A stretch of DNA of 64,000 bases, from the NCBI RefSeq assembly GCF_013523165.1, contig NZ_JAAMQI010000003.1, positions 62,001-126,000 on the forward strand, given 5' to 3'. Source of the DNA: Pseudomonas entomophila. Its GTDB lineage: Bacteria > Pseudomonadota > Gammaproteobacteria > Pseudomonadales > Pseudomonadaceae. The translations under genes were made by a program, and so were the position numbers. Each line of letters starts with the position of its first letter. Position 1 is the first letter of the stretch. Of the stretch, positions 30,201 to 34,888 are shown piece after piece. The notes beneath the pieces are model-generated. The model was given only the letters and a program-made list of their open reading frames with translations. It was not told the DNA's origin and made no database searches.

Positions 30201-32966
30201 TGGCAGGCCCAGCCGCTGGAGGTGGCCTTCCTGCCGACGCCGGTGGCCGAGTTCGCCTTCAGCCGGCACCTGCGTCACCCGAGCCTGCGCACCTTGCTGA
30301 TCGGCGGTGACCGCCTGCGGCAGTTCGATCACGACCCAGGCTTTGCCGTGGTCAACAATTACGGGCCGACCGAGACCACCGTGGTCGCCAGTTCCGGCAC
30401 CTTGCGCGTGGGTGGGCCGCTGCACATCGGCGGGCCGGTCGACAACGCCCGGCTCTACGTGCTCGACGCCCAGCAGCGGCCCGTCCCGCTGGGTGTGCCG
30501 GGCGAGCTGTACATCGGTGGCGCGGGTGTGGCGCGGGGTTACCTGAACCGCGCGGCACTCACCGCCGAGCGCTTCCTCGACGACCCGTTCACGGTCACGC
30601 CCGCAGCGCGCATGTACCGCACCGGCGATCTGGTGCGCTGGCGCGAAGACGGCACGCTGGATTACCTGGGGCGCAACGACGACCAGGTAAAAATCCGCGG
30701 CATGCGTGTCGAACTGGGCGAAATCGAGCAGCAGCTCGCCCGCTGCCCTGGCGTCGGCGAGGCGGTAGTGCTGGCACGTGCGGCAGAGCGGGGCGAGGCG
30801 CGCCTGGTGGCCTACGTCACCCTGCGCGACCCGCAGGTGCCGCTGGGTGACTGGCGGGCCTGGCTGGCCGAGCGGTTGCCGGCGCACATGCGCCCGGCGA
30901 CCTTGAGGGTGCTGGAGGCCTTGCCCTTGACCCGCAACGGCAAGGTCGATCGACGGGCCTTGCCGGCACCGGACACGTCCATTGTCGAAGCCGACGTGCA
31001 GCAGGCCCCGACCACCACGCGCGAGCGACAGTTAGCCCTGGCCTGGGCGCAGGTGCTGGACCTCGAGCAGGTCGGGCGGCACGACGACTTCTTCGAGCAC
31101 GGTGGGCATTCGCTGTCGGCGATTCGCCTGGTCGGCCTGCTGCACAAGGCCGGCGTGCAGGTGACCCTGGCCGAGCTGTTCCAGCACCCCAGCGTCGCCC
31201 GCCTGGCCGCGCTGCTGGACAGCCGTGCCGGTGCAGTGGCCTGCGGCGCACAACGCCTGCGCGGCGCGCCTGGCGATACGCGCCCGGGTGTGTTCCTGAT
31301 CCATGACTTTACCGGGCTGGACAGCTGGTTCCCGGTGCTGGCGCAGCACCTGCCGGGCGATTACCCGGTCCATGGGCTGGCCGGCATCGCCCTGGACGCG
31401 CCGCAGCTCGACACGATCGAGGCATTGGCCGCGCGGCTGGTGACGCAGATCCTCGACGCCCAGCCGCACGGGCCATACCGCCTGGTCGGCTGGTCGTTCG
31501 GCGGGGTGCTGGCTTATGAAGTCGCGCAACAGCTCGACGGGCTGGATCGCAGCGTGGCCTTCGTCGGGCTGCTCGACAGCTACGTGCCACGCCTGACCGA
31601 TCAGGGCAAGGCGCGCTGGGACGGCGAACGGGCCTTGCACCGCCAGTTGCTGGCGCATTGCACGGCCCACTGGCAGGCGCAAGGCGATGCCGGAGCGGCG
31701 GCGCTGGAACACCTGGCGGCACTCGATCGTCACACCGACCTCGGGTTCGAGGCGCTGCTGACGGCGATCCGCGCCCAGGGCTTGCTGTACCCGGCGCTGG
31801 AAGAGGCCGAGGACGAGCAGGTGCGGCAGTACCTGGCGCGCGAGGTCGCCCACGGGCATGCCTTGGCCCACTATCACCTGGAGCCGTCCAACCTGCCGGT
31901 CTGGCTGTTGCGGGCCAGTGAACGCGGCCAGGTGCCAGCCGGCACCACCGCGACGCTCGGCTGGGCTGAAGCCTTGCCGACATTGCCGTTGCAGTGCCTC
32001 GACGTGCCAGGCGATCACCTGGGGCTGATGCGTGCACCGCACGTGCACGTGGTCGGGCAGGTGCTGGGCGAGGCGCTGGCGACAGCCGGCGAGGCCGTGC
32101 CGACCGTGGAGCGCTTCCAACCGCTGCTGACGATCCAGGCCGGCCAGCCTGGGCAGGCGCCGCTGTTCTGTGTGCCGGGGGCGGGTGACAGTGTGACCGG
32201 CTTCATCGGCCTGGCCGAGGCGCTGGGGGCGCAGTGGCCGGTGCATGGCCTGCAACCGCGCGGCCTGGACGGGCGCCGGGCGCCTCATGCCAGCCTCGAA
32301 GTGGCGGCCGAATGCCAGGCGCAGGCGATCGACGCGCTGTACCCGGAAGGGCCCTTGCACGTGCTCGGGCATTCGTTCGGGGGCTGGGGTGCCCATGCCT
32401 TGGCCGTGGCGCTGCAGGCCCGCGGGCGTGACGTGCTGTCGTTGACCTTGATCGACAGTCAAGCTCCGACCGGGCCGCTGGAGGCGCCAGCCGGCTACAC
32501 CTTCAGCCGAGTGCTGGAGACCCTGGTCGAGGCATTGCAAGCGGCCAGCGGCAAGGACCTGGGCCTGAGCGGGCCGGCTTTCCTGGCGGCGGACGAGGCC
32601 GTGCAGCTGCAGCGGTTGCGCGAAGCCATGGTGCAGGCGGGGCTACTGCCCGCGCGGTTGGCCGAGACCGCCCTGGCCGGCATCGTGCGCACGTTCGGAG
32701 CAGCGCTGCGCCTGCCGTACCGTCCTGCGGTCGGCTACGACGGCCCGGTCGGGCTGGTGCAGGTGGACGACCCGGCCCAGGAGGCCGACGGCAACCGCCG
32801 TGAACAGCAGGCGATGGCCGACGGGTGGCGCCGGACGCTGCCGCAGCTGCGCTGCTGGAAAGGGCCGGGCGATCACTTCAGCGTGCTCAAGGTGCCCCAG
32901 GTGTATAGCCTGACGGCCTGGTGGTTCGAGGCCCTGGCCCACGCGACGGCGCGGGTGACGTCTTGA
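15201..32966 (+). CDS. cifB: Lipopeptide NRPS 2: docking domain, five modules, tandem thioesterases, predicted Leu-Gln-Val-Leu-Leu
   Basis: A 5921-residue synthetase. The start is GTG 15201, overlapping the previous stop as GTGA with GGAG 8 nt upstream. An open frame runs further 5' but is out of phase with the NRPS 1 coding. Residues 1-55 resemble a TubC-type docking domain (SIDQLLATLTANAIHLSLKD). Carrier serines are at 1081, 2137, 3204, 4248 and 5304. C domains of modules 4, 6 and 8 are of the dual C/E type; those of modules 5 and 7 have the LCL motif HHLVADGWS/HHIVADGWS. A-domain codes: Leu (A4), Gln/Glu type (A5), D-A-L-F-M-G-G-T-F, Val/Ile-like (A6), Leu (A7), Leu (A8). Two thioesterases end the protein (GWSFGG, Ser5432; GHSFGG, Ser5725). 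Architecture equals CifB/SyfB. The predicted product is an acyl octapeptide. Confidence 0.93.
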   Translation: MSIDQLLATLTANAIHLSLKDGQLVVKGNRQALQEQGLVEQLRQHKPALIALLEAGQLGSPTPQQTPVNAIPADCTRITPAMLDLVALTPGGQVPDQAALDHLLRDIPGGHANVQDIYPLAPLQAGILYHHASAGEADPYLMQVRFAFADAARLEAFIGALRHVVARHDILRTSVHWQGLETPLQVVWRTAELSVTRDATALPTRLPLDQAPLLRLVCHPAGADGAVQATLLFHHIAMDHSALEVIRQEVQACLSGQAERLGPPVPFRSYVAQAVLGLGEAAHEAFFRDMLGDVERPTLAYARQRLDDDEAILEHSQPMDAALAQGLRTQARRLGISVASLFHLGWARVLASLAGGEQVVFGTVLMGRLLGAEATERALGIFINTLPLRLDIDQRPVLDAVRATQARLAALMRHEHAPLALAQRCSGVAPPMPLFNSLLNYRHSAPPVEGASTWDGIQVLLAEERSNYPLVMSVDDLGEGFALTAQAAPGIEAARLCGYLAQAMAQMLDALAQAPHTPVDQLDVLPAHERDRLLGALAGPTPRPAPARLLHARIAQWAQATPEATAVRVGEAQLSYADLDAQANALAHRLIECGAGPDQRIAVLARRGLDTVVALLAVLKAGAAYVPIDPAHPDERIAYLLHDSAPVLVLTQQRLQARLTDTAVPVLLIDRTETPARAEAPEVPGLTPDHLAYVIYTSGSTGQPKGVMVEHRTFDNLVNWHCQAFAVEAGGHTASVAGFGFDAMAWEVWTALCAGAVLHLPPDSVDNQQVDALLDWWLAQPLEVAFLPTPVAEHAFGRGLRHPTLRTLLIGGDRLRRFDQDPGFAVINNYGPTETTVVATSGPVIPGQGLDIGRPIGHTRVYLLDAALRPVPLGVAGELHVGGAGVARGYLNQPALSAERFPQDPFSTVPGARLYRTGDLARWNPDGTLAYLGRNDDQVKIRGVRIELGEVESQVARLPEIEQALVLALEDSPGQARLVAYYSLRDGATATPDSLRVALATRLPGHLVPSAWVALAHWPLTANGKVDRRALPAPDRQALGSAPFEAPRGACEQALAALWGELLGIDQVGRHDRFFDLGGHSLLAMRMVAQVQQRLGRELSLARLFADSELAAVARSLDDTAGAQNAALPPIPALPRGSRVPLSYAQQRLWFLAQMEEANSAYNIPLGLRLDGPLDVEALQRSILRIVERHDSLRTRFGQDDGQPWAEAAPLGTLPTLSWHDLRGQDAEAWRAQVIEEAHAAFDLRHGLPIRGRLLCLDDTRHVLLLTVHHLVADGWSLGVLTRELMALYPALRDGRDDPLPALPLQFADHAAWQREWLVGPRLTEQADYWQQALDGAPALLTLPTDHPRPARQDYTGASLPLTFEPALSQAIAQACQARGVTPFMVFMGAWAALLARLAGQPEVVIGLPVANRRRAEVEGLIGLFVNTLAVRLDMAAVEDVDGLLTQVKAQVLAAQAHQDIPFEQVVERVRPPRSLAHSPLFQVSLAWDGSQGARLDLPGLQAAPLDEQPTFAKFDLTLSVSEQADGFVGALDYATALFEPATIERHGQYLRTLLWAMVDAPRTRLADVELLSQAARADLLAQAEATAHAFELDRPLHVLFEAQARRQPSAIAVAHDDGELSYRALNEAANRLAHHLIAEGIGSDDRIGLCLARGPDLVIGLLAVLKAGAAYVPLDPGYPDERLAYMLADSGASRVLVDASTCERFGEGVPPLVALHCPTWSQGCLDNPRVPAIGGHHLAYVIYTSGSTGTPKGVMVEHKSVCNLVQWSAQLCPTAADTGAAVLHKTPVSFDASVWELFWPLCSGLRLVLARPDGQRDPDYLAQLIARQQVNVVQFVPALLGQFLDSADPAQCASLTDVVCGGGELTAELARQVRACLPWVRLHNVYGPTEATVDCSAWTLAPDQPVPAQTLPIGHAIANTRLYVLDEQDRLVPPGVAGQLHIGGVGVARGYLNLPALQAERFIASPFVAGDRLYRSGDLVRQRVDGALEFLGRNDFQVKLHGLRIELGDIEARLATHPALRQVAVLLRGERLVAWYATHPGQDDPGIETLRRHVAAGLPDYMVPSAYVALPDLPLTGNGKLDRAALPDPDARAVLSRAYQAPEGELETRLADLWCDLLGVAQVGRQDNFFELGGHSLLAVTLVARLRRVGLHVDIRVLFAEPTLAALAATLSADTQPQVPANRIPPGCTQITPELLPLVTLDAAAIERIVAAVPGGAPNVQDIYPLGPLQTGILYHHLASPEADPYLLAPRFAVRDRARLDAFVQALNAAIERHDILRTALHWEGLPAPVQVVWREAPLSVQAVSLEALERPARLDLTQAPLLQLDYAAHSQGQGFLAVLRFHHVIMDHVALDALTAELRASMLGQQAALAAPVPYRTYIAQVGQGLDEAALEAFFTAQLGDIDEPTLPYGLAPGATDASLREAQLALEPALAQAVRAQARTLGVSVASLVHLAWGQVLGQLAGRDTVVFGTVLMGRLQGGEGAERALGVFINTLPLRLDLHGLSVREAVARTHQRLTGLLAHEQAQLALAQRCSGLPAGAPLFASLLNYRHGQAAAPADSAWDGIEVLHAEERSHYPLTVSVDDLGEALAITTQSVAEIDPQRVCAYLRQALATIVEALREGEGRPAAEAGLTLNRLSILSAAERDQLRAFNASQRDYPRDRTLAQLFEARVAQAPTACAVVDGPRTLSYAQLEAQANRLAHVLEARGVQPGAHVVLQLPRSLELLLAQLAVIKCAAVYVPLDVHAPLERRRFMVEDCQAALVIGQGPELARLGAPSLDLDGLDLASLPDHPLQRAHDASAVAAVLYTSGSTGAPKGVQVTHRGIARLVLNDGYTDLDARDVMALAANPAFDASTLEVWGALLNGARLVVIDHPTLVDPHRYANALVEAQVSVAFLTTALFNHYARVIGPALGSLRLLMTGGERADPATFALLLAQAPGLRLVNGYGPTETTTFATTCEVATVAPDASSLPIGRPIGNTHVHVLDTQGRLAPLGVVGELYIGGDGVAAGYLGQPALTEARFVPDPFGDCPGARWYRTGDLGRWRADGQLECLGRNDDQVKIRGFRIELGEIASCLQQLPGVDEAVVLARADEPGPLRLVGYYTCQADAAALTPAELRAQLQRSLPDYMLPSALVELTALPLTANGKLDQRALPVPPHATVAGQVYVPPQGELEIALAQIWSEVLQVEQVGRHDHFFELGGHSLSAMRMVSQVRQRLGLELPLADLFALGELARVAEVLGGLEQALPEHIPRLVREGPMPLSFAQQRLWFLAQLGGGNQAYNIALALGLRGSLQDAALGRALARLVERHETLRSHFVSDEDRVAIRFGEPSRPVPLQRHDLRAHPETLAVQLEQIALAPFDLAEGPLLHGHLWQLAEDYHVLGLTVHHIVADGWSMGVLTRELLALYQADCQGIDAALPALPIQYADYAAWQRRWLVGERFERQAGYWRQALAGAPDLSSVPTDHARPAQQDFAGASLAIRIDPGLALGLHGLAQRHGATLYMTLMSAWAALLARLSGQADVVIGSPVAGRTRAELEGVVGLFVNTLAVRIGTTDVTDGAALLARVREQVLAAQAHQDLPFEQVVELTRPSRSLAHAPLFQTTVNWLPGDAGALTLDGLRIEPLEQTTQVAKFDLSLNLGEQGGALVGTLDYATALFEEATVRRYAGYFERLLQALVADDQAPLAEVPLVDGAEREYLLTRLNGTALAVPRGPTLPALIQARAAAQPEAIAVQVGERQLSYAELERRANALAHHLLTQGVRPDDRIAVFAQRSPDTVIGLLAVLKAGAAYVPIDPAHPAQRIAYLLADSQPRLLLGQQALLERLPPSSLPRVALDDACWPTHEQAPEVAGLCDRHLAYVIYTSGSTGQPKGVMVEHQTLVNLVHWHCQAFELGAGSHTASVAGFGFDAMAWELWPALCAGATLHLPPADLGNEQVERLLDWWLAQPLQVAFLPTPVAEHLLAQRRAHPTLRTLLIGGDRLRRFEHDPGFAVINNYGPTEATVVATSGRLWAGGALDIGRPIANTRVYLLDAHQHLVPTGAAGELYVAGAGVARGYLNQPELTAQRFLRDPFAADPQARMYRTGDLARWNADGTLEYLGRNDDQVKVRGVRIELGEVESQLAALPEVREALVLAEHGSGGDARLVGYVIPAPGAAPLSVGDLRAALQARLPAYLVPAALVALEAWPLTANGKVDRRALPAPDAQASAGAEYQAPQGELETCLAALWCELLDLDQVGRHDHFFERGGHSLLAVTLVARLRRLGLALDVGQLFAQPTLAALARTLDTSTHTAVPANRIEPGCTHITPALLPLASLDQPAIDQIVACVPGGVGNVQDIYPLGPLQSGIFFHHLTAGEDDPYLLQARFGFADQGRLEAFAEALQHVIARHDVLRTALCWEGLEAPMQVVWREAWLPVQAVSPQTLAQPGALDLRQAPLMRLLHTQDPDSGQRIGVLQFHHLIMDHMALDLLGQELQAVLAGEHARLPAPVPYRLHIAQAQQGPSQAEHEAFFGAQLGDLEEATLPYGQDVADSGGLPDEACQRLDADLSRRLREQARAAGVSAASLMHLAWAQVLGQLSGREQVVFGSVLLGRLQGGDGVERALGVFINTLPLRLDLGEQSVRQGLTQAHARLSALLVHEHAPLALAQRCSGLPSGAPLFTALFNYRHSAQRPLTDEQVTVWDGIDLLQARERSSYPLTVSVDDLGEAFELTALTTNGQPAQRLCAYLDCAARRLVEALETQPDTPLTQISCLPAHERQQVLEVFNAQGTGAPTTLTVHQRIEAQARQRPDAIAVQCGVQCLTYAELNAQAEALARQLVVRGVGLDDRVAVFAERGVQTVVALLAVLKAGAGYVPVDPGHPPQRVDYLLSDSAPTLVLTQQALAPRLAHLGLPSLSIDQPDWPTDVEPVRPAGLSTAHLAYVIYTSGSTGEPKGVMVEHGTLNNLIDWHCRAFALSAGSHTASVAGFGFDAMAWEVWPALCAGAVLHLPPSELDHQQLDALLAWWQAQPLEVAFLPTPVAEFAFSRHLRHPSLRTLLIGGDRLRQFDHDPGFAVVNNYGPTETTVVASSGTLRVGGPLHIGGPVDNARLYVLDAQQRPVPLGVPGELYIGGAGVARGYLNRAALTAERFLDDPFTVTPAARMYRTGDLVRWREDGTLDYLGRNDDQVKIRGMRVELGEIEQQLARCPGVGEAVVLARAAERGEARLVAYVTLRDPQVPLGDWRAWLAERLPAHMRPATLRVLEALPLTRNGKVDRRALPAPDTSIVEADVQQAPTTTRERQLALAWAQVLDLEQVGRHDDFFEHGGHSLSAIRLVGLLHKAGVQVTLAELFQHPSVARLAALLDSRAGAVACGAQRLRGAPGDTRPGVFLIHDFTGLDSWFPVLAQHLPGDYPVHGLAGIALDAPQLDTIEALAARLVTQILDAQPHGPYRLVGWSFGGVLAYEVAQQLDGLDRSVAFVGLLDSYVPRLTDQGKARWDGERALHRQLLAHCTAHWQAQGDAGAAALEHLAALDRHTDLGFEALLTAIRAQGLLYPALEEAEDEQVRQYLAREVAHGHALAHYHLEPSNLPVWLLRASERGQVPAGTTATLGWAEALPTLPLQCLDVPGDHLGLMRAPHVHVVGQVLGEALATAGEAVPTVERFQPLLTIQAGQPGQAPLFCVPGAGDSVTGFIGLAEALGAQWPVHGLQPRGLDGRRAPHASLEVAAECQAQAIDALYPEGPLHVLGHSFGGWGAHALAVALQARGRDVLSLTLIDSQAPTGPLEAPAGYTFSRVLETLVEALQAASGKDLGLSGPAFLAADEAVQLQRLREAMVQAGLLPARLAETALAGIVRTFGAALRLPYRPAVGYDGPVGLVQVDDPAQEADGNRREQQAMADGWRRTLPQLRCWKGPGDHFSVLKVPQVYSLTAWWFEALAHATARVTS

Positions 32967-33111
32967 GTGGGACGACGGGAAGGCGCGCGGTCGATGGTGT
33001 GGCCGCGCAAGCGGGCAGGGCAGGTGCGCCTGGGCGCGCGGCCCAAGGGCCGTAGCCGTGGGCATCGAAGGGCGCGGCTGGTCGGTGAAAGCGGTGGTGG
33101 ATTCACCTGCG

Positions 33112-33327
33112 CGATCGCCGGCAAGCCGGCTCCCACAGGGAAGAGATCGGTCATGGTGGGGTGGGCCTGCAGGGCCACGGCATCAGCCACATCTCTGCCA
33201 GGCAATCCTGCCCTGGTGGCGAGCGTGGTGTTCTGGGCCTGCAGGCCATGACATCAGCCACACCCTCTGTCAGGTAATCCTGTCCTGGCATCACCGTGTG
33301 GGAGCGGGCTTGCCCGCGATGACGGCC
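33112..33327. repeat. REP elements and a two-copy tandem repeat
   Basis: The 414-nt gap after the NRPS holds no gene. It contains a REP (GATCGCCGGCAAGCCGGCTC, from 33114), two imperfect copies of a ~55-nt unit with a 72-nt period (33163-33217 and 33235-33290, both opening GGGCCTGCAGG and containing CATCAGCCACA and AATCCTG.CCTGG), and a second REP (GGGAGCGGGCTTGCCCGCGA, from 33299). These probably provide the transcript end of the 27-kb operon. No T-rich intrinsic terminator is evident. Confidence 0.65.
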
Positions 33328-33380
33328 GCCCAGGCACCCCGGCCAGGGAGGGCCGGCGATGCGTCTTCAGGCGAAGCGGT

Positions 33381-34157
33381 TCAGGAAAAGCGACCCGCTG
33401 CCTTCCAGCTGGACGTCGGGACCGGTAGCCCCAGATGACGACCCGCTCGCGCTGGCAGGTCCAGCCAGCATGCCACGGGCACGGGTTGACCTGCCGCGAG
33501 CATCCGAGGCGACGGTGCCTCTTCGCCAGGCTCGAGCGCGGTGTCCGCATACAGCCAGCGCATCAGCGAGTGCCGGCCTCGAATGTTCAGCTTGACCGCT
33601 GCCCGGCGCTGGTAGCTGTCCACCGTGTTGACCGTCAGGTTCAACGCTTCGGCCTGCTGCGCGGCGGTGCGCCCGGCCAACAATCCCAGGCACACCTGGG
33701 TCTCGCGCTCGGACAAGGTCAGCCCGCTCTGTTGCAGGCGTTGGTGAAAGCGGCTTTCCAGGCTCTGTGCAGGTCGGGCGGTCTCGGCCAGTGGCAGGGC
33801 CAGGCGCTGGTGTTGGCCGAGCAAGGAGAACAGCAGTGGCGCGATGGTGTGCAGGTGGTCACGCTCATGCTCGGAAAAGGCCTGACCAGGCGCAAAGCGG
33901 CGAACCGTCAGGCGCCGCCCCGTGTCGGCCTGCGCACGCAAGTTCAGCGTGCGCCCGGAACCTGCTTCGCCAGGCCGGGAACCCAACCGTTCGGCCAGCG
34001 CGTCCGAGGCAGGCAGCGTCTCGGTCGAGTGCCAGTTGAGCTGGTCTACGGGTGCCGTGAGATGCGCTTCGACCAGTGCATGGAACGTCCGTGTGAAGTG
34101 TCGGCTGCCCAGGCTGGCGATGACCTTGCCGATGTCGGCGAATGAAGGTGGGGTCAT
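33381..34157 (-). CDS. LuxR-family transcriptional regulator, downstream of lipopeptide NRPS
   Basis: A 258-residue regulator. The C-terminal third carries a LuxR helix-turn-helix (LTLSERETQVCLGLLAGRTA ... LNLTVNTVDSYQRRAAVKLN, about residues 145-205), followed by about 50 Pro/Ala-rich residues that extend past the usual end of the family. The N-terminal part resembles the regulator at 4644 in length and style (a QHQRLALPLAE region ahead of the HTH). Two LuxR genes flanking the NRPS genes is a recurring layout in Pseudomonas lipopeptide clusters, where both are usually needed for production. It is convergent with the NRPS 2 gene. Confidence 0.86.
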   Translation of the reverse strand: MTPPSFADIGKVIASLGSRHFTRTFHALVEAHLTAPVDQLNWHSTETLPASDALAERLGSRPGEAGSGRTLNLRAQADTGRRLTVRRFAPGQAFSEHERDHLHTIAPLLFSLLGQHQRLALPLAETARPAQSLESRFHQRLQQSGLTLSERETQVCLGLLAGRTAAQQAEALNLTVNTVDSYQRRAAVKLNIRGRHSLMRWLYADTALEPGEEAPSPRMLAAGQPVPVACWLDLPARAGRHLGLPVPTSSWKAAGRFS

Positions 34158-34181
34158 GGTGTCCTCCGTGACTCGACGAAC

Positions 34182-34210
34182 GCGGGGCCTGGCCGTTCAG
34201 CAGGCCCCGC
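34182..34210 (-). terminator. Hairpin after ridA
   Basis: GCGGGGCCTG (34182-34191) and CAGGCCCCGC (34201-34210) form a perfect 10-bp stem with a 9-nt loop just after the ridA stop and before the LuxR start. The T-tract on the minus strand is weak, so termination strength is uncertain. Confidence 0.5.
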
Positions 34211-34221
34211 CTTGATGCATT

Positions 34222-34653
34222 TCAAGGGTGCGCCGCGACCACGTCGACTTCCACGAGCGTGCCAGGCAGGGGCAAGGCCACCACCTGGATCGCCGTGCGG
34301 GTCGGTTTGGCGCCCAGGTCAGGATCGTCGAAGAACGCCGCATAGGCGCGCTGAAAACCGGCGAAATCCAGACGCCCGCCGTGTTCGGGGGTGCCGACCA
34401 GAAACGCCCGCAATTGCACGATATGACGCATCTGCAGGTCATGCTGAGCCAGGATCGCCTGGATCTTGCTCAGCACCGACAAGGCCTGGGTGTGCGTATC
34501 GCCGTAGGCGGCGGACGTTCCTGCGACAGCGTCGCCATCCGCGATGTCGGCCAGGATGCCGCTGACATAGACCAGCTTGGCGTCAGCAGGCAGGGCGATG
34601 GATTCGGCATAGGGCGCCTGGGGGTTGCCGGTGCGCAAGAGGGGGTTCGACAT
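34222..34653 (-). CDS. RidA/YjgF family protein (enamine/imine deaminase type)
   Basis: A 143-residue member of the RidA (YjgF/YER057c/UK114) family, which hydrolyses reactive enamine/imine intermediates to ketoacids and ammonia or, in pathway-specific members, acts on particular imines. The C-terminal signature is present (PTRTAIQVVALPLPGTLVEV, about residues 119-138), including the Arg that binds the substrate carboxylate in RidA. I chose ATG 34653; an upstream in-frame Met would include promoter DNA. It is divergent from tetR, with an operator candidate (34702-34723) in its own promoter. It is slightly longer than housekeeping RidA (about 128), suggesting a specialised subfamily. Confidence 0.88.
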   Translation of the reverse strand: MSNPLLRTGNPQAPYAESIALPADAKLVYVSGILADIADGDAVAGTSAAYGDTHTQALSVLSKIQAILAQHDLQMRHIVQLRAFLVGTPEHGGRLDFAGFQRAYAAFFDDPDLGAKPTRTAIQVVALPLPGTLVEVDVVAAHP

Positions 34654-34701
34654 GAAACGCTGCTTCCTTGTCCAGAGAGGTGAAATGAGCGCCTGCGCTA
34701 A

Positions 34702-34723
34702 TTCTGTAACAATCGTTCCAGAA
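34702..34723. promoter_or_regulatory. TetR operator candidate, ridA side
   Basis: A 22-nt imperfect palindrome (TTCTGTAACA and TCGTTCCAGAA around one central base); 18 of 22 positions are self-complementary. It matches the site at 34856-34877 at 18 of 22 positions in the same orientation. It lies 49 nt upstream of the ridA start. Confidence 0.62.
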
Positions 34724-34827
34724 ATTGGCATAAAGATCCTGGCGAGGCGGTCTTTTTTCAAGCTGCATCATCTTGACGAAGCGTGCAAGCACCAGATTTA
34801 GACTGCTAAAAAATAAAATTTGAACCA

Positions 34828-34856
34828 TTGACGGTGTCGTGAGTCGGGTGATAGTT
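34828..34856 (+). promoter_or_regulatory. Sigma70-type promoter of tetR
   Basis: TTGACG (34828-34833), a 17-nt spacer and ATAGTT (34851-34856), immediately followed by an operator copy. Spacing is ideal and the -10 moderate. An upstream alternative, TTGACG at 34773-34778 with ATTTAG at 34796-34801, also has 17-nt spacing. Confidence 0.5.
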
Positions 34857-34877
34857 TCTGTACCGTTCGTTCCATAA
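34856..34877. promoter_or_regulatory. TetR operator candidate, tetR side
   Basis: Reads TTCTGTACCG then TTCGTTCCATAA and differs from the ridA-side site at only 4 of 22 positions. Its position directly downstream of the predicted -10 would let a bound repressor block transcription of tetR itself (autorepression). Confidence 0.6.
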
Positions 34878-34888
34878 CCGGTGCACAG

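Noticed and set aside
16179..30887. A 4902-codon open frame antisense to NRPS 2 (and similar ones at 5677-10710 and 10732-15150)
   Set aside because: These follow from strong third-position GC in the sense genes, which removes stops from one antisense frame. The translations are Gln/Arg/His-rich without any domain.
5704..32966. Repeats inside the NRPS genes as a CRISPR or mobile repeat
   Set aside because: They are repeated A, C and T domain core motifs in frame, explained by module structure.
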